From NCBI GenBank assembly GCA_009823505.1, contig VZQC01009964.1, positions 85,001-149,000 on the forward strand: a DNA stretch of 64,000 bases. The letters are read 5' to 3'. Each line of letters starts with the position of its first letter. Position 1 is the first letter of the stretch. The position numbers and the translations under genes were made by a program. The notes beneath the pieces were generated by a model. The model saw nothing but the letters and a program-made list of their open reading frames with translations, made no database searches and was not told the origin of the DNA. Source of the stretch: Rhizomys pruinosus (taxonomy: Eukaryota > Chordata > Mammalia > Rodentia > Spalacidae). This document shows positions 22,356 to 33,906 of the stretch, piece after piece.

Positions 22356-23890
22356 ACATAAGCCACTTGCCATGGTCTGGTCCTTTCTGCATCCTTGGAA
22401 GGTGTTCATACACTGATATGAACTGCCCTGCACTTCCACATCGAAGCTGCCTCTGTGTGTCCTGAGGGTCAGGAGGGTACTCTGTCCTCAGCCCACCCTC
22501 TTATCTTCTGGGCTCCAGTGGATGGTGCATGCTTCTGCCTCCCTCACATCCAGCCACTAGCAGAGCCTTTCTCTGTCCTGGAGCCTCTGTAGAGTGCCTC
22601 CACATTGTCCTGCTCCTCTTCCTCTGCCCTCATCAGTGCATCAACTAAGAATCAACACCACAAGACAAAGGTAGTACTATGTTTTCTCGTGACTTGTCTT
22701 TGCACTAGTGAAGAGCCAAGCAAACTCTCAGAAGGTTCTTTTGGCCTGGGTTGATGAGTGCTATCAAGGGAGCTAAATGGAACCCACATGGGGAAGGGAA
22801 GCTAAGGAGGATGCAAGCACAGGGGGTCTACTACTTTGAAACGGGCCAGGTGGGAAGGGAAGCATCTCTGAACTTCTTGGCACACTGACTGACAGGCTGC
22901 TTAGTGGGTGTCTTCACCTGTGTGTTTTAGGATCATCATCAGCAGCAGCATGGTGGCTGCCCACCCCATGCAGGAAGCACACAGCCACCGACCCACCTGG
23001 AATAGTCCACTGGGTTCCACCAGCGCCTCCACCCAGATAGTGCACATCTGCCTAATGGGACAGTCCACTGTCTCCCACGGGGCATTTAACCCTCGCTGAG
23101 GACCACTGTTGTAGAAGGACGTGGTCTCTGCCAGGCAGTAGCAATGGCTGAGAGTGCTGATGGGGCAAGAAGTAACAGATGTTCCTCTCAGGCAGGCCCG
23201 CTCATCCTTGCCTGCTTCTTATTCCTAAATCGAAGCAGAACCAGAGGAAGATGGTATGCTCTTCATCAGAGCTCTTTTAAGACTGCTGCAACAGGAGAGG
23301 AGGGCTGCGGCTCCCTACCTGGAGCACAGTCAGGATGGCTGCTCATTCCTGGCCCATGAGCATCAGTAGAGAGAGCCTGTGGCAGCCCAGAGATTGGTTA
23401 TTAAGGTTGTTATGGTGTTCACACCTCTGCCTCTCACCTTCTTCTGCTTTTGCTCAGCTCTCACCCACTACTTATTTATTTCCCACTATTTCTGAGTTAA
23501 CATCTTAATTCAGATCTGCCTTCCCACTTATCAGCAGAAGCACCTTGGGGAAGGCCTGCGGGAGCAGGAGGAATCATTACTGCCCTGATGCGCATCTGGA
23601 TGCCGGCAATTCTTTGCAGACCAATCCCATCAGGGCCAGAGTTGCCTCTCATTTGTCCCTCTGTGCTGTGCCCAGAGCCTCCAGGCGGGGGGGTGGGGCT
23701 GTTGCCAGGTCTGCATTCTCTTGATCATATTTGGCTCTAATGTTCCATCTAGTAGTTGGATAATGCTTCGGCCACCCGGCTGGCATTCGTGCACAGAACA
23801 GGCTGTCAGGCAGCGTTTTGTTGATTGATAGGTTGAATGAGCCATCAGCTGTCTTGGGGACAGATTCTATATTTTGTTAAGAGGATTTCT
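22356..23890. other. Unique sequence, 1.5 kb
   Basis: GC-richer than its surroundings and free of obvious SINEs. No domain or exon recognised; open frames are below 75 codons. Confidence 0.5.
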
Positions 23891-23892
23891 TT

Positions 23893-24010
23893 AGAAGAGT
23901 GCTTATCAAATTTTAATAAGTATATGGATCACCTGGGATCTTGTTAAAATTCAGAGTCTGTAGTTAGGTTCGGGGAGGGGTCTGAGCCTGCATCTCTAGT
24001 AAGTCCCTGG
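23893..24010. mobile_element. MER5-like DNA transposon fragment
   Basis: Tatggatcacctgggatctt, gttaaaattcagagtctgta and ctgagcctgcatctctagta follow the MER5A order. Ancient mammal-wide nonautonomous hAT-Charlie. Confidence 0.7.
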
Positions 24011-24382
24011 GAGGCAGACACTACTGTTCTGCAGAGCAGATTGTAAGCAGTGAAGGTGTAGAGCATGGCCAGGGTGCAGGCCTTTCTGAGATGAACAATT
24101 CATTCCATAATAACACATTGAGTTAGGTGTTGGAACGGGGACCAATGTGGATCCTCTAGACCTCATGACACTTTGCATGAAAAGCTCAAATCTGCACAGC
24201 TGTGTTTCTCGAGCTGCATTTCTCTGTCAGGCATGGGCAAAGCTTTCAATTTCACTGTCTTGGTATTTCCCAGATTACCAATTGGAGTTTCCTTTTCCTT
24301 TTCCTATTTTTGTGGTTATGTGGACATGTTCCTATGTGGATAGAGACCAGATATCTGCTGGGATCATCCTCAATTGCTTCCT

Positions 24383-24600
24383 TATTTTTTTGAGGCAGAG
24401 TCTGGCAATGAACCTGGAGCTTGCTGATTTAGACAGACTGGCTGGCCACCGAGCTGTAGGAATCTTCTTGTCTCTGCCTCTGCAATGCTGAGATTCGAGA
24501 CACAGACCACCATGTCTGGCTTTTTACATGAATCCCGGGGATCTGAACTAAGGTCCTCAGGCTTGTACCCTCTGCCACCTCCCCCATCCCCCCAGTGCAA
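24383..24600 (-). mobile_element. B4 SINE
   Basis: B1-like part (ttgaggcagagtctgg, cctctgcaatgctgagattc) followed by ggatctgaactaaggtcctc and the decayed head end. Confidence 0.78.
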
Positions 24601-25165
24601 GAGCTTCGTTTTCCTGCTTTCATCTGCCTAGTCTTAGCTATACTACACAAGGAATCGTGTTTACTTTGATACACAGATTAAAAAGGCATTTCTTGTCCTG
24701 AGCCTGGATAGGACTTGGCTATTTCCTTTCTGTGGACAAACCATTTGGGTGACAGGGAAATAAATTAAAATGGCTATTTTACCACCAGTTTTGAGATATT
24801 TGTCTGTATGCATACACATGTAGACTAGGATCTCAGCTTAGTTTTGCAATGACGTTTCTTCTATAAACCCTAGAGGCTCTTAGTCTTTCCTGAATGGAGC
24901 CTCGATGCAGCAAGGAAACATTGCTGGAATTGTTATCGAAGGATCCCAGAATTGTTTGCCTTAGGACCTTCATCCATTGCTCACTGTGTTCTCTCTTTTT
25001 GGGGAGCCGTTTCTGGTCTTACTGAAGGGATAAACCCGAAGGGAAGGTGGGATGGGCCCAAGCCTGAATAAGTCATGGGTTCCTTTCAGGTAGTCTTCTA
25101 TCTATGGGGTAAGTTCAAATGCTCCTGAATTTCTTATATGTGTTCTTGATTTACCTGAAGTGAGC
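24601..25165. other. Unique sequence
   Basis: Nothing recognised. Confidence 0.45.

Positions 25166-25211
<46 letters not shown>
25166..25211. repeat. (GA)n microsatellite
   Basis: About 22 GA units. Confidence 0.97.
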
Positions 25212-25215
<4 letters not shown>

Positions 25216-25227
25216 ATGTCGACTATT

Positions 25228-25458
25228 GGAATTTTTATAATTTTCTTGAGACAGGTTTTCATGAAACCCAGGCTGGCCTTGAACTTCCTACATAGCTGAA
25301 GACGACTTTGAACTTCTAATCCTCTTGCCTCTACTTCAAAAGTGTGGGGGTATAGGCTTGTGCCACCATACCTGGTTTTTATCCAGTACTGGGGCTTGAA
25401 CTCCAGGCTTTGTACATGCTAGGCAGACACTCTTCCAATTGAGCTATGTCCCCAGCCT
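25228..25458 (-). mobile_element. B4 SINE
   Basis: B1-like half (ttgagacaggttttcatg, caggctggccttgaacttcc) then an ID-like half ending aattgagctatgtccccagc. Confidence 0.86.
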
Positions 25459-25803
25459 GAATGTTAGAACTCTTCTGGAGAAGAGTCACTCACCTCGGAA
25501 AGCCCCCACCACCAGTGTTCCTTTTCCTTCAGGACTAGATGTTTCAGCATCATATCAAGGGGCTTGTGATCAGAGAGGGGACTGGATGTTAAAATGATAC
25601 CAATGAGATAGAAATTTCACCACAGGAGGAAGCAGGCAGCCACACTGCAGTTCTGCTATTTAAAAGAGTTAAAACAGATGGGTCCAGAAAGCAGAGCAGG
25701 CCTTATCTGTGCTAGAGCTATTTAGTCTTTGAAGTGTTTGATCTCTAGAAAACAAGAGGGTTTCTGGGTAAAAAAGAGGGGCAGACCATGGTAAGACATT
25801 AAA
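25459..25803. other. Unique sequence
   Basis: No gene or repeat recognised. Confidence 0.4.
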
Positions 25804-26178
25804 GGATATTAGTTACTTTTCCTGCTGTTGTAAAAAAACACCAGACAAAGCAACTTTAGGAAGGAAGAGTTTATTTTGGCTCACAGTTTGGGATGTATCC
25901 TGTCATGGTGGAAAGGGTGGAGTAGGAATTGGAAGCAGCTTGTCTCACATTACATCAGCAGTCGGGAAGCAGTGGGAGATGGATGCAGGCGCTCAGATCA
26001 CTTGTTCCTGTTTATCCAGCGGGGGATCTTAGCCTCTGGAACAGTTCTGCCCACCTTTATAGTAGATCTCCCTATCTCAAGGAACCGAATCCAGAAACTC
26101 CCTCACAGACACACCCTGAAGTTTGTTTCTATGGACTATTCTGAATCCCATGAAGTTGACAATCCAGACTCACTATCA
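25804..26178 (-). mobile_element. URR1-type DNA transposon
   Basis: Starts at the family end (ttttcctgctgttgtaaaaa, gagtttattttggctcacag) and continues through a divergent middle to atgaagttgacaatccagac. Confidence 0.72.
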
Positions 26179-26225
26179 CAAAGGGATAAAGTGATAAAAT
26201 ATGGCTTTTATCTTTAAAGTATCCA

Positions 26226-26352
26226 TACAGGCTATGCAGTGGTAGTGCATGCCTGTAATCAGAGCCTGAGAGGCTAAGGCAGGTAGATTTGGAGTTTGAG
26301 GTTAGTCTGGGCTACGTAGTGGGATCTTGTATTGAAACAAAAATAAAAACAA
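26226..26352 (+). mobile_element. Degenerate B1 SINE
   Basis: Ggctatgcagtggtagtgca, gtctgggctacgtagtggga and an A-rich (AAAAC)n tail. Confidence 0.78.
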
Positions 26353-26641
26353 AAACCAGAAAAGAAATGTAACCACAGATGAGAAGAAAGCCATAGGTAC
26401 ATTTATAGATATTATCTGCTTGTAATGGAGCAAAACGAGCAGAGACCCAGAAGTAGAGAGGGGTGTCCAGGCTCCTCCAGGTCTTTGGCCACTGCTACTA
26501 ACTTTGTTGTTGTCTGGCCGGCAGGCCACTTGGTGGTCCTTGTCCTCACTACTCGGTGGTAGCACATCCTGTGTCTTTACATGTTGCTGAGTTCAAATCT
26601 CTAGAAGCATCGTAAAGGCTGGATGTGTAGAGCTTGTCTGT

Positions 26642-26760
26642 AGTTCCTTCCTTCCTTCCTTCCTTCCTTCCTTCCTTCCTTCCTTCCTTCCTTCCTTCCT
26701 TCCTTCCTTCCTTCCTTCTCTCCTTCCTTCCCTCCTTCCTTTCTTCTTTCCTTCTTTCCT
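26642..26760. repeat. (TTCC)n polypyrimidine microsatellite
   Basis: About 16 perfect TTCC units followed by impure ones. The minus strand is (GGAA)n; the K/E/R/G open frame is an artefact. Confidence 0.97.
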
Positions 26761-27053
26761 GTGTGCATACTAAGTATAAGTTGTGCATGCTTGTGTGAGT
26801 GTGGTCAGAAGGCGACCTCAAGCGTCTGTCCTCACCATCCACTTCGTTTTGTGACAAGGTCTCTCTTACTGTTCACTGCTGGATATGCCAGGCTAGCTGG
26901 CCCGTGAGCTGGAAATTGCCCCATCTCTGCCTCCCATCTCCCCATGGGAGCACATGCACTTCTGTGTCTGGTTTTATGTGGGCTCTGGGAATCCAAACTC
27001 AGATGAGCAGGCTTGCGATGCTTTACTTCCTGAACCCTCCCAGCTCCCTAACA
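26761..27053 (-). mobile_element. B4-type SINE, degenerate
   Basis: Gtgacaaggtctctcttact, catctctgcctcccatctcc and ggctctgggaatccaaactc are in the order of B4-type repeats on the minus strand. Confidence 0.68.
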
Positions 27054-28133
27054 GGCTTGTTTCTAATTTCACTCAAGATAAGAATTTTTGGAATTTTTCT
27101 CTGGAGTTATTTCACTTGAATTTCTAAACACAGGATTTTCTTCTTTTAAGTTTTCCATCCTAGGATCAACTTTGAGGACAATAACTAATGAGTTTAATCC
27201 AAAACCTCCCATTATTCAACAAAAAATGTCTGTAGAGATAAATGAACTTGGTATACTGTGGACTCTGCAAGCAGCATGTAAACTCTAAGAAGGGAGAGAT
27301 TTTTATATTTTATTGCTATCTGAACGTGCCTGTTGTTCTTAATGGCTTTGGCTGTGTGGCGGAATATTGGGCTTCGTTTTGCTTGAAAGACTAACTAAAA
27401 GTCAAGGCGCTCCACCAACAGATAAAAGTACTTCTGAAATATGCAAAGAACTTTCCATATTCCTCTCTGATATACTCATTCCACAGCAGAGTTCCCAAAT
27501 AAAATATTCGTCCATGCTACAACAGCTCCAAGCACTTGGTGCTCAAGATGGAGGGAGATGGTTGTAGTCTGGATGGTGACTGTCCCCAAGGGTCCCCGTG
27601 CCACAGTCTTAGTCACCAAGGTATTGCTCATAGGAAGTGAGGTGCATGGATTTATGGGAGATCTTGACATCGTTCGAAGGATGTCCTTGAAGGGGATTGT
27701 GGGACTTCCCCTTGCCTCCTCATAATCTTTTGCTTTCTGGCCATGAGGTAAGCAGTTTTGTTTTGTTTTGTTGTGTATTCTGCCATGATATATTGTGTTT
27801 CCAGGGCCAGCTAATTGCAAACATGGAGAAAAACAGGAGCCCCAACTACCCTTTTCTCTTCATAATTCAGGGACCTCAGGTGTTTTGTTATAGTGAATGG
27901 GAGCTAGCACAAGCGTGTGACTCAGTAAGATAGCAATGACCAACAGCAGGATCATTTATACTGTCTTCTCCCTGGCCTCCTGTCCCACAGTCCTTTGTTC
28001 CTCTGGTCATTGCACTGTCTCCTTCCTCCCAGAATCTCTAAGGGGCCGAGCTCCTTCCTGCTTCAGCTTCGTTACAGCTTGTCTCCTATTTGAAAAGTCT
28101 TTATCCTACTTTCTTCTACTATTCCTCTGCATT
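27054..28133. other. Unique sequence, 1.1 kb
   Basis: No gene or repeat recognised. Frames of up to about 114 codons on both strands around 27,470-27,820 overlap each other and lack a domain. Confidence 0.45.
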
Positions 28134-28145
28134 CAACAAACTTCA

Positions 28146-28570
28146 TCATTTCTTTCTTTAAATTTTTTTTTTTTGTCTTTTCAAGACAGGGTCTCCCTGT
28201 AGCCCCAGCTGTCCTGGAACTCACTCTGTAGACCAGGCTGGCCTTGAACTCACAAAGGTCTGCCTGCCTCTGCCTCCCAAGTGCTAGGATTAAAGGTGTA
28301 TGCCACTACACCCGGCTTAAAGATTTTTTTATTTATTACTTTTGTTTATTTATTTATTTATTTTTCTTTTTTATGTGTATGAGTGTACTGTCTGCATGTA
28401 GTTTGTGCACCCATGTCATGCAATGACTTGGTGGTCAGAAGAAGTTGTCAGATTCTCCTGGAACTGGAGTTAAAGACGGTTCTTAGCCACCATGTGGGTG
28501 CTGGGAATCGAACCTGGGTCCTCTGCAAGAGCAGTTGGTGCTCTTAACCACTGAGCCATCTCTCCAGCCC
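28146..28570 (-). mobile_element. B2 SINE with a B1 in its tail, single target-site duplication
   Basis: B2 body at about 28,350-28,570; its T/A-rich tail extends left and contains a B1. The 12-mer caacaaacttca flanks the whole composite at 28,134-28,145 and 28,571-28,582. The B2 therefore landed first and the B1 then inserted into its A-rich tail. Confidence 0.9.
28160..28316 (-). mobile_element. B1 SINE nested in a B2 tail
   Basis: Near consensus B1 on the minus strand: aagacagggtctccctgtag, gaccaggctggccttgaact and a cacccggc end. Confidence 0.93.
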
Positions 28571-28582
28571 CAACAAACTTCA

Positions 28583-29170
28583 ACTTTTCAACTTCTAGGT
28601 TATAACTTAAATGCTTCATTATCAGGCCAACCTCTCTGAATCTCTGGAAGAAGGCACATATAGTAATCCTCTTTTCAGCCTTTATCAGAAGAGAATTATA
28701 TGGTTATTTATGGACTTATTGGTTAAATTCATGGCTGCTTCCTTAGGCTGTGTACTGGAGAATCAAAGTTGCCCCGATTGAAGGAAAGGGGAGATGGGAT
28801 GATGGAGAGTATGGAAAGGAAGTTGTATTCTTCCTTGGTAACAGCTGTAACAGACCATGGAAGCTCTTTCAGGTAACCAGACAGTTCCACATAGGCCTGA
28901 ACAGACATCTGTCAGCTCTGATTACTTTAGGCTACCTGCTACAGCTTCAGATGTCTGAAATGAAATCACTATTGAAAAGCTGACAGTAAGCACAAGAGGT
29001 AGACAGCAGTAATAGCCAGATTCTACGTAAAAGCCCAGAGGGGACTGTTCTGTGAAGTGGCTCCATTTATTTCATCTCAGAGTGACTCTGAGGCTTAACC
29101 ACAGAGTGAAAATGTGATGTACAGAATGGAAACCCCTGTGGGAGCTGGACTATTATGTATGGAAATATCT
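28583..29170. other. Unique sequence
   Basis: No repeat recognised. The frame at 28,750-28,983 (77 codons) shows no known domain. Confidence 0.45.
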
Positions 29171-29171
29171 T

Positions 29172-29502
29172 TTCTCTTTTGTGGTAAAATTTACACAGCC
29201 TAAAACTTACCACCTTCATTATTTTTTAAATTAATTTTTATGTGCATGAGTACACTGCCTGCATCTGTGTAAATGCATCCATGATGTGCAGTGCTCATAA
29301 AGATCAGAGAGGGTGTCAGATCCCCTGGAACTGGAGTTGTAGACAGTTATTAGCCACCATGTGGGTGTTGGGAATCAAACCTGGGTCCTCTGTAAGGTCA
29401 GACAGTGCTCCTAACTGCTGCGGTTCTCTCCAGTTCCCCACCGTCACTATTTTAAGTGTAAGTTCAGTGGTATTAAATATATTTAAAGTGTGGTACAATT
29501 TG
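29172..29502 (+). mobile_element. Ancient LINE-derived fragment split by a B2-family SINE
   Basis: Ttgtggtaaaatttacacag and cctaaaacttaccaccttca to the left, and actattttaagtgtaagttc and cagtggtattaaatatattt to the right, are consecutive parts of one mammalian-wide repeat. Ccaccttcattatttt and ccaccgtcactatttt flank the inserted SINE as an aged duplication. Confidence 0.65.
29224..29437 (-). mobile_element. B2/B3-family SINE
   Basis: Cactgcctgcatctgtgtaa, cccctggaactggagttgta and ggttctctccagtt in order on the minus strand. Confidence 0.88.
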
Positions 29503-29556
29503 CAAGTGTGTGTGTGTGTGTGTGTGTGCGTGTGCGCGCGCGCGCGCATGCGCGCA
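29503..29556. repeat. (GT)n-(GC)n alternating purine-pyrimidine tract
   Basis: GT repeats pass into cgcgcgcgcgcatgcgcgca. Strong Z-DNA-forming potential. Confidence 0.95.
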
Positions 29557-29702
29557 CGTTGTATATATGTTTGTGTCTGTGCATGTGGATGCAGTGCCCA
29601 TGAGGCCATAAGAGGGCGCCTCCCAACCTGGGTGCTGGGACTGAACTCTGGTACTCAGCAGGAGCATTGTACTCTCTTAACTATTGAGCCATCTCTCCAG
29701 CC
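29557..29702 (-). mobile_element. Partial B2-family SINE
   Basis: Tgcccatgaggccataagag, then ttaactattgagccatctct and ccagccc. The middle is shortened. Confidence 0.82.
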
Positions 29703-29997
29703 CTTTTCTCTATTTTTGAATTTTTTTTGTTTTTAATTTTAGGATTTAATTTTTAGGTATTTTGGATCCATGGAGATATATGATCAAACAGATATATGAT
29801 TTGCAAATATGTTACTTCATTCTGTGGTTAGTATTTTGATTATTTAATAGTTTCCTGTAAAGTACAAAATATCAGTTCAACTTGTCTCATTTCTTCTGTT
29901 GCCTGTGTGTTTGGTGTTATAGGCAGGAAATAACACCAAGTTAATTTTTTTGTGTGTTTATCTTCTGTATCCTTCTAATTTTACAGTTTCAGTTTTT

Positions 29998-30251
29998 TTT
30001 TTAAATTTTGTTTATTAATTTTATTCATTTCTGTATGTGTATGAATGTACTGTCTGCATGCAGGTTTGTGCACCCGTGTCGTGCAATGCCGCGGAGGTCA
30101 GAAGAGGGTGTCGGATTCCCCTGGAACTGGAGTTCTCCTGGAATTGGAGTCTCAGACGGTTCTCGGCCGCCATGTGGGTGCTGGGGATCGAACCCGGGTC
30201 CTCTGTGAGAGCGGTCGGTGCTCTTAACCGCTAGGCTATCTCTCCAGCCCC
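29998..30251 (-). mobile_element. B2 SINE with target-site duplication (18-bp-duplication type)
   Basis: Near consensus B2 with CpGs still present (gccgcggaggtcag, ggttctcggccgcc), so probably young. Flanks tacagtttcagttttt at 29,982-29,997 and 30,252-30,267 match exactly. Confidence 0.96.
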
Positions 30252-31338
30252 TACAGTTTCAGTTTTTATACTTAGGTTCTGGTTTGAGTTAGTGTTTGTA
30301 TCCAGAGTTAGATAAGGATCTGCCTTCATTCTTTTGCACATGAATGCTGTTTTCTCTGCACCATTGTTGAAAAGACTGTTCTGTTTCCATTGAAGTGAGT
30401 TGGTGCCTTGTCAGTCATTTGACCACGTGCGTGAGGCTCCCTCTTCTATTCCACAGCTTTCTATTCTGTCTTTATGATACTACCACTCTGATTTTTGCAG
30501 CTTTGTAGCAAGTTTAAAAATCAGGAAATGTGAATCCTCTAGCTTTATGTGTTCTCAAGATTATTTTAGTTGTTTTGGTCTTTTGAGATTCCTCGTGAAA
30601 TTTAGGTTAGAGTTTTCTATTTTTTTAAGTGCCATTGTAGTTTTTATAGGTATTACATTAACTTATAGGTTGCCCTGGGTAATACTGACATCTCAACAAT
30701 GTTATCTTCCAATCCATGAACTTAAGGTGTGTTTCCATTTTATTTATGTCTTTTTCATTTTCTTTTATCAATTATTTACAATAAATCTTTAACTGTATGT
30801 CTTTAACCTTAGTTGATTAAGTATTTCTTAGGTTACTTTAAATGTAATTGTTTTTGTATATCTCCCTTTTATGCTGGTAATTGTTATCCTATAGTGGTAT
30901 GTTACCATATAGTTGTATGAATGTTATAGAAGTAACTGAACACTTTCTAATTAGACATAAAGTCTGTTTTAGATAATTTTCAGAAAACGTAACTCATGTC
31001 TGACATCATTAATGAGACCAAGAACCTGTGGCTAGGTAGGTCGTAGGCCTTAGGGGTGAGCTTACTATAATTATTTTTCTAAGTGGACATAATATTAAAC
31101 TGACTCCTAAATACTTATTGTTATACCCATAGATTAGCGCTTCTATAAACCTTTGTCAAAGAAGCTTCTTTCTGCAATAGATGCCAATTAACACAGAGAT
31201 TAACAAGTGTTCAGTGTTCGGAGAATAACAAACTGCAGAGTGCTCAATGCTAAATGGGATGAAATAGGACTAAATCCTGAATCTGTATCACTCTCTCCTC
31301 TCAAGGCTGAGGAATAATGTTAAGAAGGAGAGCCAGAG

Positions 31339-32103
31339 TCCTTTAGCACTGGGAATGCTTTGGTCCACGTTCTTCTTGCTTTCATGGTTTGTGCTGAAAA
31401 GTCAGCTGTGATTCTGATAGGTTTTCCCTTGTATGTAACTTGTTGTTTTTCTCTTGTGGCTTTCAGAATTTTGTCTTTGTTTTGGGTATCTAGCATTTTA
31501 ACTATGATATGGTGGGGGGAGTTTCTTTTCTGGTCTAGTCCATCTGGTGTTCTACTTGCTTCTTGTATTTGCATGGGTTTGTCTTTTTTTAGTTTGGAGA
31601 AATTTTCCTCTGTTATTTTGTTGACAATCTGTTCAATACCATTTTCTTGGGATTCTACTCCTTCCTCTATCCCTATGATGCAGAGGTTTGATCTTTTCAT
31701 AGTGTTCCACATTTCTTGGTTGTTCCACTCTTGTGTATTTTTAAAATTTTTCATGGTCTTTACTTGAGCTTTTTAGTTGTTCTGTGTTGTCTTCTAGGTC
31801 TGATATTCTTTTTTCTGCTTCCTCTATTCTGCTTCTGAGGCTTTTTCCCATTCTTTTCTCTTGATTGGATGACTGTTCAATTTCCTTTTTTCCCCTGTGT
31901 TTTCCTTACAATTTCCATTTCCTTTTGGAGCTTCTCAAACTTTTCTTGTAGCTCATTGGTTTCCTTTTTCATTTCAGTGTGGGATCTTTTCAATGTTTCC
32001 ACTTCCTTCCGGAGTTTGTCATTTTGCCCCTCTAGCTCTTTCCGGAGTCTGTTATTTTCTCCTTTTAGTTCTTTCTGAAGTTTGTTCTTGTCTTCCTCTA
32101 GGT
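31339..32103 (-). pseudogene. L1 ORF1p fragment (inverted segment)
   Basis: The minus strand encodes L1 ORF1p, the RNA-binding coiled-coil chaperone of L1 particles. The C-terminal half is open for about 138 codons and shows NLCIIGIEEGVE, EENFSKLKKDKPMQIQEASR and GKPIRITADFSAQTMKARR. Upstream (31,790-32,100) are leucine-heptad repeats made of roughly 33-bp units containing ttccggag. It is cut off at 31,339 before the end of the C-terminal domain; the last codons of the open frame are host sequence. Confidence 0.92.
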
Positions 32104-32790
32104 CTGTGCAGCAGTGGCAGCCATATGCTCATATATCCCAAATCTAATTGGCTATTAGCTCTCTCCTTGGAGGAATAACCCACAGCTGATGCCACAAGCT
32201 TAAATCCTCTAGTGGTTAGGAGATGTTATAAGCCAGAGTAAGACCCTGTCATATTTTACAGAAAAAACATAATTCATGGATTAACATACAATCCAAACAT
32301 CTGTGTCTGTACCAAAGTAACCTACCATAACAATTAGTACTGTTTAAATACTTATATATCTAATCGCTTGTGCTTCATTAGTAGGATTGAAAGGTTATTC
32401 CTGGACAAACTGTCAGCCCATGAAAGGAAACAGCCAGAACTGACCAGAGTCCAAAACGACAGCTCCAGAGTAAGTAGACTGTTTTGCTTCTCGTCCACCT
32501 GTGCCCCTTTTCTAAGCCTAGGGAACAATCTGCAGAAGAGAGGGCATGGCAGAATATAAGGGCTGCGATTGGGGTGAATGGTGAAACTACAGCAAAATAG
32601 ACTGGACACTTACTTGATCAACATGATTGTACATACAAGCCTCTCCAGTTGGATGGTGGGACCCATGGGCTGTGTGGGTTTGGGCACAACTGCTTGCAAA
32701 ATGGTTTTATGCGAGGGATGCTTGTACTCATAAATTATCGCTTATTGTTAAAAAATGAAAAAAATAAAGAAGTAATAAAAAAAAAAAAAA
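32104..32790 (+). mobile_element. L1 3' UTR and poly-A of the twin-primed element
   Basis: Matches the 3' UTR at 47,640-48,330 and (antisense) 50,270-50,930 with few indels. It lacks the G-rich polypurine tract: the A tail begins after the gaaaaaa stretch that precedes the tract in the other copies, so the RNA was polyadenylated early or primed internally. Confidence 0.88.
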
Positions 32791-33102
32791 AAGGAGAGCC
32801 AGAGGCAGCCAGTGGTCCCAGTGAAACAGTGCTCTCCAGGAACAACAGGGCAGTTGGACATAAGAACTCAGAGTGATAATGACAGCGTGCACAAGACCTG
32901 CTAATGCTCAAGCCAGACAAAATCCCAGCATGGAGGGGGAAGGTGGTCATGAAGTTCTGCCTGTGGGTGAAGAGTTGGCAACTCTCGATGGCTTCTGGGA
33001 GGGGGAGGGACAGTTTTCTTCATAGGTGTGGCCCTTTCGAGGCCACCCAGGCCTCATACATAGTGGATCCACGAACATAGTGGATTCAGTGGGTATTTTT
33101 TT

Positions 33103-33313
33103 TTCTTTTTTTTATTATGTGAATGTACTGTCTGCATGTAGGTTGGTGCACCTGTGTCGTGCAATTCTGAGGACATCAGAAGAGGGCGTTGGATTCCCCT
33201 GGAACTGGAGTTAAAGATGGTTCTTAGCCACCATGTGTGTGCTGGGAATCGAACCCCAGTCCTCTGCAAGAGCAGTTGGTGCTCTTAACTGCTGAGCCAT
33301 CTCTCCAGCCCCT
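33103..33313 (-). mobile_element. B2 SINE with target-site duplication
   Basis: Flanks cagtgggtattttttt at 33,087-33,102 and 33,314-33,329. Lacks the 18-bp internal duplication. Inserted in the Lx-type L1 3' UTR. Confidence 0.95.
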
Positions 33314-33650
33314 CAGTGGGTATTTTTTTTAAAAGAACAGAGAAAACTAGAGGGAAATAGTAGTGGGGGCTTGGAGAAGAAATTAGAGGGAAAGAAAAGA
33401 AATTGGAGAGGAGGGAAGGGGCGTGGACTTGATGAATAAACATTATATTCATGTATAAGATTTTCAAGCAAAAATTCTGAAATAAAGAAATGCAATGATA
33501 TTTGTATAGCAATCTTACATTGTACTATCGTACTACTTTGCTAAGGTTCTAATAGCATTTTTTTTTGTGTGTGTGTGGAATCTTCAGGATTTTCTACATC
33601 TAGTATCAACTATCTGTGAGCAGAGATAATTTTACTTACTTTTGGTCCTA

Positions 33651-33906
33651 GTTTACTTTCCATTGCTGTTATGAAATACTGACTGACCACAGCTTGGGAG
33701 AGAAGGTTTATTTGGCTTACAGGCTATAGTCAGACGCACCTGCCCAAGGATGGTGCCGCAGTGGGCTGGACCCTCTGAAGTCAATCAGCAATCCACAATA
33801 TGCTCCATAGACATGCCCACAGCAAATCTAATGGAAGAATTTCCTCAGCTGAAGTTCTTTCTGCCCAGGCATGTCTAGCTTTGTGTTGACTTGACAGAGC
33901 TAGCAC
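33651..33906 (-). mobile_element. URR1-type DNA transposon, internally deleted
   Basis: Ttccattgctgttatgaaat, gagagaaggtttatttggct, gcagtgggctggaccctctg and the end ttgacttgacagagctagca. Roughly 100 bases of the middle are absent. Inserted in the ancient L1M. Confidence 0.78.

Larger units (their letters stand above)
31325..32804. mobile_element. Young L1 with inverted 5' part (twin priming) and 14-bp target-site duplications
   Basis: The 14-mer aaggagagccagag occurs at 31,325-31,338 and again right after the A tail at 32,791-32,804. Between them, 31,339-32,103 is L1 ORF1 in antisense and 32,104-32,790 is the L1 3' UTR in sense with a poly-A. ORF2 and the first part of the 3' UTR are missing. 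This is the layout expected when target-primed reverse transcription starts from both ends of the cut. Confidence 0.94.
30960..33495 (+). mobile_element. Rodent Lx-type L1 3' UTR, interrupted by a twin-primed L1 and a B2
   Basis: Gtaggccttaggggtgagct, tctttctgcaatagatgcca, acaagacctgctaatgctca and an A-rich end near 33,490 follow the order of the Lx-type 3' UTR seen elsewhere in the window. The element lies inside the ancient antisense L1M, which resumes after 33,500. Confidence 0.75.

Noticed and set aside
26549..26857. KEGRKERRKEG repeat protein, minus strand
   Set aside because: Reads straight through the (TTCC)n microsatellite.
29242..29736. 164-codon plus-strand frame with Cys-Val repeats
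   Set aside because: Formed by two B2-family SINEs joined by a (GT)n/(GC)n tract.
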